From: an uncultured Lachnospiraceae bacterium
Lineage (GTDB): Bacteria; Bacillota; Clostridia; Lachnospirales; Lachnospiraceae
Length of the DNA stretch: 64,000 nt
Direction of reading: 5' to 3'
NCBI GenBank assembly: GCA_945913255.1
Contig: CAMEDC010000001.1
Span: 1 to 64,000 of the forward strand
Shown here: positions 24,011-31,695 of the stretch, in pieces
How positions within the stretch are numbered: position 1 is the stretch's first letter
Layout: each line of letters opens with the position of its first letter
Position numbers and translations under genes: made by a program
Notes under the pieces: model-generated
What the model was told of the DNA's origin: nothing
The model's input: only the letters and a program-made list of their open reading frames with translations
The model's database searches: none

Positions 24011-25441
24011 TTATTCTCTCCTCTGCCCTTCTTCCTTCAATGCCGTAATCTGTTCAGATTCCACTCCTTCCGTACTGTCCGGCCAGAACAGCACTTTAAG
24101 CGTCAGCATCATCAACTTAATATCAAGCCAAGCGGAATAATTTTCTATATATGTCAAATCAAGTTTTAACTTATCATATGGTGAGGTGTTATATTTACCG
24201 TAAACCTGTGCAAATCCCGCAAGTCCTGCCTTTACTTTCATGCGGAATGCAAACTCAGGCATTACTTCCAGATACTGTGCAATAATTTCCGGTCTCTCCG
24301 GTCTCGGGCCGATAAAGGACATATCGCCGCGCAGAATATTAATAAGCTGCGGCAATTCATCTATTCGGCACTTCCGGATAAACTTTCCAATCGGGGTGAT
24401 ACGGCTGTCATTTTTTTGTGCCAGCCTTGCAACACCGTCCCTCTCCGCGTCCGTACGCATACTTCTGAACTTCATGATATAAAACTCTTTTTGGTTCACC
24501 GTGCAGCGCACCTGCTTGTACAATACGGGACCACCGTCATAAAGCTTGATTACGATTGCCGTAATCAGCATAATCGGTGACGCCAGTATCAGCAGAATCA
24601 CGGAACATACAATGTCGACCGTTCTCTTGAATATGCGCTGTTCCATGGTCAGGCTGTATTCCCTGGTCAAAAACAGAGGACTGTCAAATACATGAAGGTC
24701 TTCCGCACCGCTCATTATAACATCTGTTATTTTGGGAAGCACATAAACCCTTATGGAATGCCCGTAGCAGAATTTCAGAAGCGCGCTTCTGTCCTCCACG
24801 GAAATATCACCCAGTACTACAGCATTGCACTCCCCGCTCTCATAGGCCTGTAAAATCGCCCTGCACAGGACATCAGCGCCTTCATTGACATTCATAATCT
24901 TCGTAATGAGATACTTATCTTTCCTGCTCTCAAACTTATTGCAGAGTTCCTCATAAGGCCTGTCTCCATGAATCAGCAGAAGCTTTCTGGGCGGGAAGAT
25001 GCTCCTGTAAATCCGATTGGCTATATTGATGTAGATGATAACAATAATCACCTGTTCCACCATCATCCTCAGAAATGCCTGCGGTGCAAACAGTCCACGC
25101 GCCATGATAACCATTTCAAAGTATATGATGATATTTGCCAGAAAAGTGGACAATACCTGGGAAAACACAATTTCCGCGTTTTTCTGGTACCCGAGTCTGA
25201 TTCCGCCGTAAGTAGCAGACAGGAACAGCAGGACAGTGGTATAAAAGGCCAGTTCTGCAAAAGTACCTCTTCCCCACAATCCCTGCAGGTCTTCAACCAC
25301 ACTGTACTGAAAGCTTTTCTCCCAATGGAAGTAGAAGTCGGCTGCCTCCAGTACAATACAGATCCCAATCAGTCCCAAATTTATCAATCTCTTAAAGGTT
25401 TCCAGTTTTTTCAGTTTTCTCTCATTGGCAGAACCATTCAA
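24011..25441 (-). CDS. Polyprenyl glycosylphosphotransferase (large WbaP-like PGT)
   Basis: 476-residue protein with four N-terminal transmembrane helices (in about the first 140 residues), a central Rossmann-like region and a C-terminal bacterial sugar transferase domain from about 270. Motifs include YKQVRCTVNQKEFYIMKFRSM, KCRIDELPQLINILRGDMSF, IGPRPERPE and AGFAQVYGKYNT. It starts a repeat unit by moving a sugar phosphate to undecaprenyl phosphate. Together with the small transferase at 10735 the window has two such starters, suggesting two polymers or alternative first sugars. A palindromic promoter region (25470-25494) lies just upstream. Confidence 0.93.
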   Translation of the reverse strand: MNGSANERKLKKLETFKRLINLGLIGICIVLEAADFYFHWEKSFQYSVVEDLQGLWGRGTFAELAFYTTVLLFLSATYGGIRLGYQKNAEIVFSQVLSTFLANIIIYFEMVIMARGLFAPQAFLRMMVEQVIIVIIYINIANRIYRSIFPPRKLLLIHGDRPYEELCNKFESRKDKYLITKIMNVNEGADVLCRAILQAYESGECNAVVLGDISVEDRSALLKFCYGHSIRVYVLPKITDVIMSGAEDLHVFDSPLFLTREYSLTMEQRIFKRTVDIVCSVILLILASPIMLITAIVIKLYDGGPVLYKQVRCTVNQKEFYIMKFRSMRTDAERDGVARLAQKNDSRITPIGKFIRKCRIDELPQLINILRGDMSFIGPRPERPEIIAQYLEVMPEFAFRMKVKAGLAGFAQVYGKYNTSPYDKLKLDLTYIENYSAWLDIKLMMLTLKVLFWPDSTEGVESEQITALKEEGQRRE

Positions 25442-25469
25442 AACATGCTTCCTCCGAATTCTTTTCTAT

Positions 25470-25494
25470 GGTATACAATACATTATAGTATACC
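25470..25494 (-). promoter_or_regulatory. Palindrome GGTATAC-N11-GTATACC over a TATAAT box
   Basis: A perfect 7-bp inverted repeat (25470-25476 with 25488-25494) encloses TATAAT (25482-25487, minus strand), 41 bases upstream of the large phosphotransferase ATG. No good -35 box is visible, so this could be an activated or repressed internal promoter. Confidence 0.5.
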
Positions 25495-25497
25495 ACA

Positions 25498-27357
25498 CTA
25501 TTCACGAAACGTAACCATTTTCTTTTTCGCACTCCGATATACGGAGTATGCAGAAACTGCGGCAGCGCCCAAAACCTGAAACCATGCAAGTGCATAAAGC
25601 ATCAGTACTTTTTTGTCGATTGGCAGACATCTGTAGGTAATTCCCGACAGGAACTCACCCCCGACTGCCGTTCCGTCTATCGTCATCTCTGAATACTCGA
25701 TTAACGGCAACTCTCCGTTTTCCGTCACAAGAAGACTTATTTCTCCATCCCGGGAATCCATATGCATTTCCAGCGTATAGGACTTCCCATGCTTCAGCTT
25801 CCATTTGACAGGAAAGGAGTAATATACATTTTCTCCGTAATTCGATAAGGAGATATGTTTTTCCTGCCGCTTCCTGTCACCGCTGTAGACAGAGATCACA
25901 CATTCCCCTGTTGTGCCCAGGTTACGCACTCCGAATCCGATTTCCTTTATCTCCGAAAAAGTAGGAACAAATTTTGCAGTTATGCTCTGTCCACTCTTCA
26001 GTTCTATCTCCCGGAAGCTGCATTCTCCGTTCATAGCGAACACTTCTTCTCTTGCCGTCAGGGCAAGACCGCAGGAAGCAACTGCCACAACCAGCCACCC
26101 AACCAGCAAATACCCTCTTTTTTCGGGTAGCGTTCCTGCTTTTGCGGAGTATCTGCATTCCAGCACAAGTGCCATGAATGCGATTAAACATCCGTTGTAA
26201 ATCCGGTATGTAAAAAAGTGATGTGTAAATGTATGATCTGCCATCACCGTATACCACACAAGCCCGGAACAGATGATTAAGAACAATGCAGGCAGTTTCG
26301 GACTTCCCCCGACACCATATCGAAAGGTCGTGTAAAGAAAAAAGCAAGTCCACAGACACAGAAGAATCGCAAAGAGCAGATAACTGTAATGTCTCCAGTT
26401 TAAATACAAGGTCTGCAGTCTCTCACCGGCTGAAAAAGTATCTGCCCCCGACCTGATTGCTGCCTGCTGCATGGCAGCGGCTGTCACATTCTGCCTTAAA
26501 ACCATACCGGAAATCAGCCACTTGGATGCCCACATGCCGGCATAGCCCAGTATCCAGCATATCCCCGTGGAAATTACCTGTTTCACTCTGTCTATCCGGG
26601 AAAGCTGCTCCTCCGAGAGCACCAGAAACCATACACACGGGAAAGCCCAGGTAAACAAAGGATATGTCAGCAAATCAAAGAAGCAGGTCAGGCTTCCCGC
26701 TATCAGAAAGACATACAAATATTGTCTCTGAGAAGAAAGAGTCTCTTTTTTTCGAATCAGGAACAAAGCTGTTCCCAATGCAATATAGAAAACCCAGGTG
26801 AATTGCAGGCTCTTGCCCAAAGCGGGAGGCATCAGCAATAAATAGGAAGTAAACAGCATCAAAAGATATCCTGCCTTATGCGTTCTGCGCCATATCCTAT
26901 ATGCGAAAACCAGCACCAGTAAGAGTTGGATGATAACATTCAGCACCCGTATTTTTGCGTAATCCGTCAGAAGCAGCAGCGGACGCAGAATTCCCACATA
27001 TCCGTGCCAGTACCTCTCATAGGAATCACCCAGATAATCGCTGTACATCTCCATTGCCGACTTCAGGGGATTTCCTATCTCCCGGCGCGTAGCCGTATAC
27101 AGCATAATGGCATCCGTGTGATTATCCAGGATTCCGGGCAAAAAACTATGAAAGTTTTCGTGTATGTCATATTCCGCTTCCGGGGACAGCATGTCGGGAT
27201 AAGCACCCTCTTCACTGATGATATCATAAGATTTCCGGGCGTTCTCCTCATTCACCGGGCACAGAAACGACACCGTAAGCCACAGAGTCCCCAAAATCGA
27301 AGTCACTGCAATCAGTCCTGCACATTTCAACATAAATGATATTGTTCTCTTCAACAT
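25498..27357 (-). CDS. Large multi-pass membrane protein, GT-C-like
   Basis: 619-residue membrane protein with about eleven hydrophobic helices, an extracytoplasmic loop after the first helix (about 33-130) and a soluble C-terminal domain of about 130 residues before a final helix. This architecture resembles GT-C enzymes that take sugar from a polyprenyl-phosphate donor outside the cell, but I see no diagnostic motif and do not assign a family. The loop contains paired acidic residues (DIHENFHSF, DNHTDA) of the kind that form GT-C active sites. It lies between a GT2 gene and the large initiating transferase. A GtrB-like donor-loading enzyme is encoded at 30602-31531, a possible partner. Confidence 0.75.
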   Translation of the reverse strand: MLKRTISFMLKCAGLIAVTSILGTLWLTVSFLCPVNEENARKSYDIISEEGAYPDMLSPEAEYDIHENFHSFLPGILDNHTDAIMLYTATRREIGNPLKSAMEMYSDYLGDSYERYWHGYVGILRPLLLLTDYAKIRVLNVIIQLLLVLVFAYRIWRRTHKAGYLLMLFTSYLLLMPPALGKSLQFTWVFYIALGTALFLIRKKETLSSQRQYLYVFLIAGSLTCFFDLLTYPLFTWAFPCVWFLVLSEEQLSRIDRVKQVISTGICWILGYAGMWASKWLISGMVLRQNVTAAAMQQAAIRSGADTFSAGERLQTLYLNWRHYSYLLFAILLCLWTCFFLYTTFRYGVGGSPKLPALFLIICSGLVWYTVMADHTFTHHFFTYRIYNGCLIAFMALVLECRYSAKAGTLPEKRGYLLVGWLVVAVASCGLALTAREEVFAMNGECSFREIELKSGQSITAKFVPTFSEIKEIGFGVRNLGTTGECVISVYSGDRKRQEKHISLSNYGENVYYSFPVKWKLKHGKSYTLEMHMDSRDGEISLLVTENGELPLIEYSEMTIDGTAVGGEFLSGITYRCLPIDKKVLMLYALAWFQVLGAAAVSAYSVYRSAKKKMVTFRE

Positions 27358-27391
27358 TGCGCCTTTATCTCCCGTAGTAATCCGTACAGCC

Positions 27392-28156
27392 CTACAGCCT
27401 TCTCTTTACCGCCCTGACAGCCCAGAGGCAAAAATGCATGGCGCTGCTCGGTATACTTAGGTTCTCTGCCTTGCGGTAAAGATTCCAGATACGCCGGAGT
27501 GCCTCCAGCTTATTGGAAGAAAGGGATTTCCCTGCCCGCCGGTATTTCGCCAGATTTTCGTCCAGGCCATAGGCAACATATCCGTTTTTCAGCACCTTCC
27601 ACCACAAAGCTGTATCTTCGCTTTTGATCACCGGCATTTCCAGCAGGCCGCTGTCAATCCTGGCTCTGTCAAACATAACCGTTGTGGTAAAAATCGTGGT
27701 ATTGCTCAGCGCCTGCCGGTAAGTCAGCGTCTCCGGGACACGGACTATCTTTCCCGTACCGGCACCGTTCTCATCCGCAAACTCATAGCCCGTAAAGGCA
27801 AATGCGGCATTCTTCTCCTTCAGAAAGGCAAGCTCGTGCTCCAGTTTTTCGGGCATCCAGAGGTCGTCCGCATCCAGATAGGCAATATATCTCCCTTTTG
27901 CTTCCTGCAGCCCTCTGTTTCTGGCTCTTGCCGCCCCCATGTTCTCAGGCTGCCGAATCAGCCGGATTCTATTTTCCTGCTTCTCTCCGATATATTGTTC
28001 AATCACTTCAACTGTGCGGTCACTGCTTCCGTCCTCCACCAGGAGGAGTTCCCATCCGGAATATGTCTGTGCCAGAACGCAATCCATGGTTTCCGTAATA
28101 AACCGCTCTGCATTATAGACGGGAACAATAATACTAATCAACTCTTCCAATGTCAT
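27392..28156 (-). CDS. Glycosyltransferase family 2
   Basis: 254-residue GT-A enzyme, close in layout to TuaG-type transferases: ISIIVPVYNAERFI, LLLVEDGSSDRT, MGAARARNRGL, AYLDADDLWMPEKLE (DxD at about 97-99) and a late KSEDTALWWKVLKNG segment with the ED motif. It is soluble or peripherally attached to the membrane. It follows the preceding membrane-protein gene by 4 bases within the right polysaccharide operon. Sugar specificity is unknown. Confidence 0.92.
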   Translation of the reverse strand: MTLEELISIIVPVYNAERFITETMDCVLAQTYSGWELLLVEDGSSDRTVEVIEQYIGEKQENRIRLIRQPENMGAARARNRGLQEAKGRYIAYLDADDLWMPEKLEHELAFLKEKNAAFAFTGYEFADENGAGTGKIVRVPETLTYRQALSNTTIFTTTVMFDRARIDSGLLEMPVIKSEDTALWWKVLKNGYVAYGLDENLAKYRRAGKSLSSNKLEALRRIWNLYRKAENLSIPSSAMHFCLWAVRAVKRRL

Positions 28157-28160
28157 TTCC

Positions 28161-29021
28161 TCACGCTATCAAAAGGTAATATCCGTCTATATTCACCACA
28201 CGGACAGATAACTTCTTTTCCATTCCCCTCACAACGCTCTCTTCCAGGTTTCCCGGCAGCAATATGCAATTGGCACCTGCCTTTATTGCTGTATCCACCT
28301 TTTCCGTCGCCATCTTCATGGCCGACCTGCCATCCGATACCCCCGCTACAGCCGCGATATCCGCCCTTGTTTCCGGGCACGCTGCTTCCTCCATCCACTG
28401 ATAAAGAGATACCAGTTCTTCCGAATAAGTATCATATGCATAGGCATTCAGCCATTCATCCCACATATTGCGCCCATACAACAGCTCTATGGAGGCATCC
28501 TTCTCTCTTGCATATTCCAGGATTTCCGCAGGTGCCCAAAGGCAAATTTTTCCTCCCTGCATTTCTGCCTGAACCTGTTCCAGTGTACTCTCAGCTGCGG
28601 CTCTCTTCTGTATTTCCTCTCCGTCTGGTACATTGCTTCCCAGACCACTGCTTAACAGCAATACAGCAAGGAGCAGAATCAGCACCGGCACTCCTCTTTT
28701 CCATTCCGACAATCTGAAGCCGGGCCAGCAATCGTCCAAAAGGCATACTGCGCCATAAGCAATTACGGCTGTCATGGGCACAAGGCTCCAAATCCACTGA
28801 TAATCATAAAACTTTGTCTGGTAGAGCATCAGCCCTGCTGCCACAGGCGGTAAAACACAGCAGACTGCCGTCACAGCTGTATAAATCAGAAATGTCTTAT
28901 GCGTCTTTTTTCTGCCGGTCATCCACAGGAAAAGCAAGCTGGCAGCCAGCAGAGCCGCATACTTTCCGGCATCCGTAAAATCCTGCCATCCCAGTCTGGC
29001 ATTGTCCAAAAGTTCCGTCAT
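28161..29021 (-). CDS. Membrane protein, possibly the C-terminal half of a split DUF6077-type protein
   Basis: 286 residues: four hydrophobic helices in the first 140 residues, then a soluble domain of about 145 residues with NMWDEWLNAYAYDTYSEEL and a hydrophobic C-terminus. The ATG at 29021 has GGAGG upstream and overlaps the stop of the preceding gene (ATGA). On its own I do not recognise it. Proteins I recall as DUF6077 in this bacterial group are about 600 residues and start like the upstream gene, so the two genes could together be one family member, split naturally or by a frameshift. Confidence 0.65.
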   Translation of the reverse strand: MTELLDNARLGWQDFTDAGKYAALLAASLLFLWMTGRKKTHKTFLIYTAVTAVCCVLPPVAAGLMLYQTKFYDYQWIWSLVPMTAVIAYGAVCLLDDCWPGFRLSEWKRGVPVLILLLAVLLLSSGLGSNVPDGEEIQKRAAAESTLEQVQAEMQGGKICLWAPAEILEYAREKDASIELLYGRNMWDEWLNAYAYDTYSEELVSLYQWMEEAACPETRADIAAVAGVSDGRSAMKMATEKVDTAIKAGANCILLPGNLEESVVRGMEKKLSVRVVNIDGYYLLIA

Positions 29022-29929
29022 TCTGCGGCCTCCCTTCTGCGAGACCGTCCCAAGGCCGCTCTCCGGCAAAGGAAATCAATCACTCCCATTCCAATCAGGA
29101 CAAACAGGCACGCTCCCATACCATACAAAGTCCAGACCAGACACGCTTCCGCAATCACGCAGACAAATGCCAAAAGCCATTTTTTTCTCAGGCAGAGCGA
29201 AAACGTCCACGGAATCAGCACGGCATTACGGATTGTCACTCCCCGCCATCCGCTGTACAAAATCCCGAATCCATCCATACCGTACAGATAACCGCCCGCA
29301 CAGATAAGCAGCGCAACAGCAATCAGAAAGGCTCTTCTCTTTTTTGTATCCTCTTCGAATAAGCTGACTGCCAGCGAAGCGTAAGCCCCATAGCAGCCAA
29401 TCAATGTGAGCATTGGCGCAATCTGCCAGACCAGTGTCTTCGGCGGCACGGAGAACAGTCTGCAAAGCACCCCATAGAGAGTCGGAAGGCACAATATCTT
29501 CAGTCTGGAGGGCAGTCCCTGTTCATAAGCACGCCCGGTCATGGGATTTACGCCATAAACAGTATCGCTCTGTAAAAAGCTTCCGACCGTCTCCACTGTC
29601 ATATCGCCTTGCCTGTATACAGGCTGATGCGCAAAAACAAACAAAAGCTGTGAAAGCACAAGTATCACAAAAAGGAAAAGCAATACTTTTTCCGCACCAT
29701 CTTTCCTTTTTGCCTGTTTTTCATTTTTCTTCCGTTTTTTTCCGGCTGCAGCCAGAAAAATCACAGCGCTCAGGAGGATTGCCGCCGCAGCCAGTCCGCC
29801 AAAAAGCAGCGCGCAAAAATGAAACGAGCGATTCAAAAACACACCGCACAGATGCGAAAACTCAGCAATTCCCGTCACAGCCACCGCTGTCGCCGGTATC
29901 CAGTCGGCACCGGAACAATTTTTCGTCAT
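29018..29929 (-). CDS. Membrane protein, DUF6077-like N-terminal part
   Basis: 303-residue membrane protein with about seven helices and a strongly basic cytoplasmic loop after the first pair (AAAGKKRKKNEKQAKRKDG). The extracytoplasmic segment DTVYGVNPMTGRAYEQGLPSR is the part I associate with DUF6077, a GT-C-like membrane family of unknown function. It is the first gene of the right polysaccharide operon and has a promoter about 45 bases upstream. Its stop codon overlaps the start of the next gene; see that entry for the possible split. A role in polymer assembly or side-chain addition is inferred only from position. Confidence 0.7.
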   Translation of the reverse strand: MTKNCSGADWIPATAVAVTGIAEFSHLCGVFLNRSFHFCALLFGGLAAAAILLSAVIFLAAAGKKRKKNEKQAKRKDGAEKVLLFLFVILVLSQLLFVFAHQPVYRQGDMTVETVGSFLQSDTVYGVNPMTGRAYEQGLPSRLKILCLPTLYGVLCRLFSVPPKTLVWQIAPMLTLIGCYGAYASLAVSLFEEDTKKRRAFLIAVALLICAGGYLYGMDGFGILYSGWRGVTIRNAVLIPWTFSLCLRKKWLLAFVCVIAEACLVWTLYGMGACLFVLIGMGVIDFLCRRAALGRSRRREAAE

Positions 29930-29974
29930 ATTTCAAGTCTCCTTCGGAGATATTTCCTGCAAATTATTATGTAA

Positions 29975-30003
29975 AGTATACCATATTTATAAATCCACCA
30001 CAA
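29975..30003 (-). promoter_or_regulatory. Promoter of the right polysaccharide operon
   Basis: TTGTGG (29998-30003) and TATACT (29975-29980) on the minus strand, 17 bases apart, precede the first membrane-protein gene. The -35 box overlaps the T-rich end of the upstream terminator, so the intergenic space is used very economically. Confidence 0.55.
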
Positions 30004-30035
30004 GCAAAAGCAGCCGTTGCCTTCGCATCGACTGC
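30003..30035 (-). terminator. Terminator after the Spo0A-domain gene
   Basis: Stem GCAGTCG/CGGCTGC with one G-T pair (30010-30016 with 30029-30035) followed on the minus strand by TTTTGCTTG. Confidence 0.65.
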
Positions 30036-30093
30036 CTGTCCGTCTTTTCCACAGTAAATTGGTAATTCTGATTTGCATGTAACCACTTCATTC

Positions 30094-30471
30094 CTACATT
30101 GCTTTCACATCCAGCCGAACCTTGTCGGCAATTCGTGCTATGTATTCGCTGTTTGTAGGTCTTGTTCTCCCCGTTTGTGCTGAATATCCAAACATTTTTT
30201 CAAAGGTTTCAGCATTCCCCCTCACCCAGGAAACCTCAATCGCATTGCGGATTGCACGCTCCACTTTCTGGTCCGTTGTCTTGAAATGCTTTGCAATCGT
30301 AGGATACAACAGTTTTGTCACGCTGCTGACAACTTCCATGTCCTTACCTGACAGCATGATTGCATCTCTCAGATAATGATATCCCTTTAAATGCGCGGGC
30401 ACTCCGATATCAAGCATAATGTCTGTAATATACTTCTCCAGTTCGTAATCTTTTAAACCATCAATCTCCAT
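30094..30471 (-). CDS. Stand-alone Spo0A C-terminal DNA-binding domain protein
   Basis: 125 residues corresponding to the whole effector domain of the sporulation master regulator Spo0A and nothing else: DIGVPAHLKGYHYLRDAI, LLYPTIAKHF, the recognition region KVERAIRNAIEVSWVRG and the end motif RPTNSEYIARIADK. The phosphoacceptor receiver domain of normal Spo0A is absent. The ATG at 30471 has an AAGGGG site, so this is an intact small gene rather than a fragment. It should bind 0A boxes without needing phosphorylation, and a perfect box lies in its own leader. It could compete with or substitute for Spo0A at some promoters. It stands alone between the polysaccharide operon and a glycosyltransferase gene and ends in a terminator. 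Confidence 0.9.
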   Translation of the reverse strand: MEIDGLKDYELEKYITDIMLDIGVPAHLKGYHYLRDAIMLSGKDMEVVSSVTKLLYPTIAKHFKTTDQKVERAIRNAIEVSWVRGNAETFEKMFGYSAQTGRTRPTNSEYIARIADKVRLDVKAM

Positions 30472-30488
30472 ACAATTCCCCTTTATTA

Positions 30489-30495
30489 TGTCGAA
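30489..30495 (+). promoter_or_regulatory. Perfect 0A box (TGTCGAA) in the leader of the Spo0A-domain gene
   Basis: TGTCGAA on the plus strand matches the published Spo0A binding box and lies 18-24 bases upstream of the ATG of the only Spo0A-like DNA-binding gene in the window. A weaker relative (TGTCGGT) occurs near 30540. Autoregulation is the natural inference. Confidence 0.6.
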
Positions 30496-30601
30496 TATTA
30501 CTTCATTACTGCGGTGAACGAGTATATATTAACATAATTGTCGGTTATTGGAAATATCTGGAGCCGCTAAGATTTCGTTAAGACTTTTTAACACGCACAG
30601 C

Positions 30602-31531
30602 TTACAGCTTTTCCTTGACGAGATAAATGGGGCGCTTTTTTACCTCCATATAGGTTTTTGCAAGATATTGTCCCAGTATTCCGGTGCAGAAAAACTGCAC
30701 ACCGCTGGTCAGAAGGATGATGCAGACCAGAGACGGCCAGCCGGAAACAGGATCTCCGAAGATCAATTTTCTCACAATAATAAAAATAATCATGACAAAC
30801 GCAAGCAGGCAGAAGAGAACCCCCACCACGGAGGCTATCATCAGCGGCGCCGTGGAAAATGCAGTGATTCCGTCAAGAGAATACAGAAACAGCTTCCAGA
30901 AATTCCACTTTGTCTCTCCCTTTGCACGCTCCACATTCTCATATTCCAGCCATTTCGTATTGAATCCGACCCAGCCGAAGATGCCCTTGGTAAACCGGTT
31001 GTATTCCTGCATGGAAAGAATGGCATCCACCATCTGTCTCGTCATCAGGCGATAATCTCTTGCGCCGTCCATAATTTCCGTCTTGGAAATTTTCTTCATC
31101 AGGCGATAAAACATTCTGGCAAAAAAGCTTCTGACGGGTGGCTCACCTTTACGGCTTACCCTCCTGGTCGCAACGGAATCATAGCCCTGTTCTATATAGG
31201 AAAACATTTCCGGCAGGAGCGAAGGCGGATCCTGTAAATCCACATCCATCAGCACAACATAGTCTCCCCGGGAATTTTCCAGTCCCGCAAACATGGCTGC
31301 TTCCTTGCCGAAATTTCTGGAAAAGGAGACAAGATGAACGCGCTCATCCCGCTCGTGGAGCTTCTTGATTTCCTCTACCGTCCTGTCTTTGGAGCCGTCA
31401 TTGATATACAGGACTTCCACTTCTATCCCTTTTTCCGAAAAAAAGGCATCATTCTTCATCAGTTCCTCGTAAAAAAGTGCCACGCTTTCCTCTTCATTAT
31501 AGCAGGGGACAATTACGCTTAACAGGCTCAT
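30602..31531 (-). CDS. Polyprenyl-phosphate glycosyltransferase, GT2 (GtrB/CsbB-like)
   Basis: 309 residues: GT-A domain with LLSVIVPCYNEEES, VLYINDGSKDRT and VLMDVDLQDPP (DxD at about 95-97), then two C-terminal transmembrane helices (around MIASVVGVLFCLLAFVMIIF and LVCIILLTSGVQFFCTG). GtrB/CsbB-type enzymes load glucose or GlcNAc onto undecaprenyl phosphate for later transfer to wall polymers by a membrane GT-C protein. No GtrA-type flippase is adjacent. It has its own promoter and is transcribed away from the DUF3048 lipoprotein gene. Confidence 0.9.
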   Translation of the reverse strand: MSLLSVIVPCYNEEESVALFYEELMKNDAFFSEKGIEVEVLYINDGSKDRTVEEIKKLHERDERVHLVSFSRNFGKEAAMFAGLENSRGDYVVLMDVDLQDPPSLLPEMFSYIEQGYDSVATRRVSRKGEPPVRSFFARMFYRLMKKISKTEIMDGARDYRLMTRQMVDAILSMQEYNRFTKGIFGWVGFNTKWLEYENVERAKGETKWNFWKLFLYSLDGITAFSTAPLMIASVVGVLFCLLAFVMIIFIIVRKLIFGDPVSGWPSLVCIILLTSGVQFFCTGILGQYLAKTYMEVKKRPIYLVKEKL

Positions 31532-31566
31532 AAGTTCTCCCGTCTCCTTTACTCATTATTATACTC

Positions 31567-31595
31567 AGTATACTATTCCGTACGGCAATTCGCAA
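31567..31595 (-). promoter_or_regulatory. Promoter of the GtrB/CsbB-like gene
   Basis: TTGCGA (31590-31595) and TATACT (31567-31572) on the minus strand, spacing 17, lie 36 bases before the ATG, which follows AAAGGAGACGGGAG. It is divergent from the DUF3048 promoter. Confidence 0.65.
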
Positions 31596-31639
31596 GAAAA
31601 ATACAACTATTAAAAAATCTTAATTTTGCTTTCCATTAG

Positions 31640-31668
31640 GTGACTGGATGAATTTGTTGTGGTAAAAT
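31640..31668 (+). promoter_or_regulatory. Promoter of the DUF3048 lipoprotein gene
   Basis: GTGACT (31640-31645) and TAAAAT (31663-31668), spacing 17, end 27 bases before the ATG at 31696, which has a clear AAAGGAG site. Confidence 0.55.
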
Positions 31669-31695
31669 GAGAAAAGTTACCAAAGGAGATATGTC

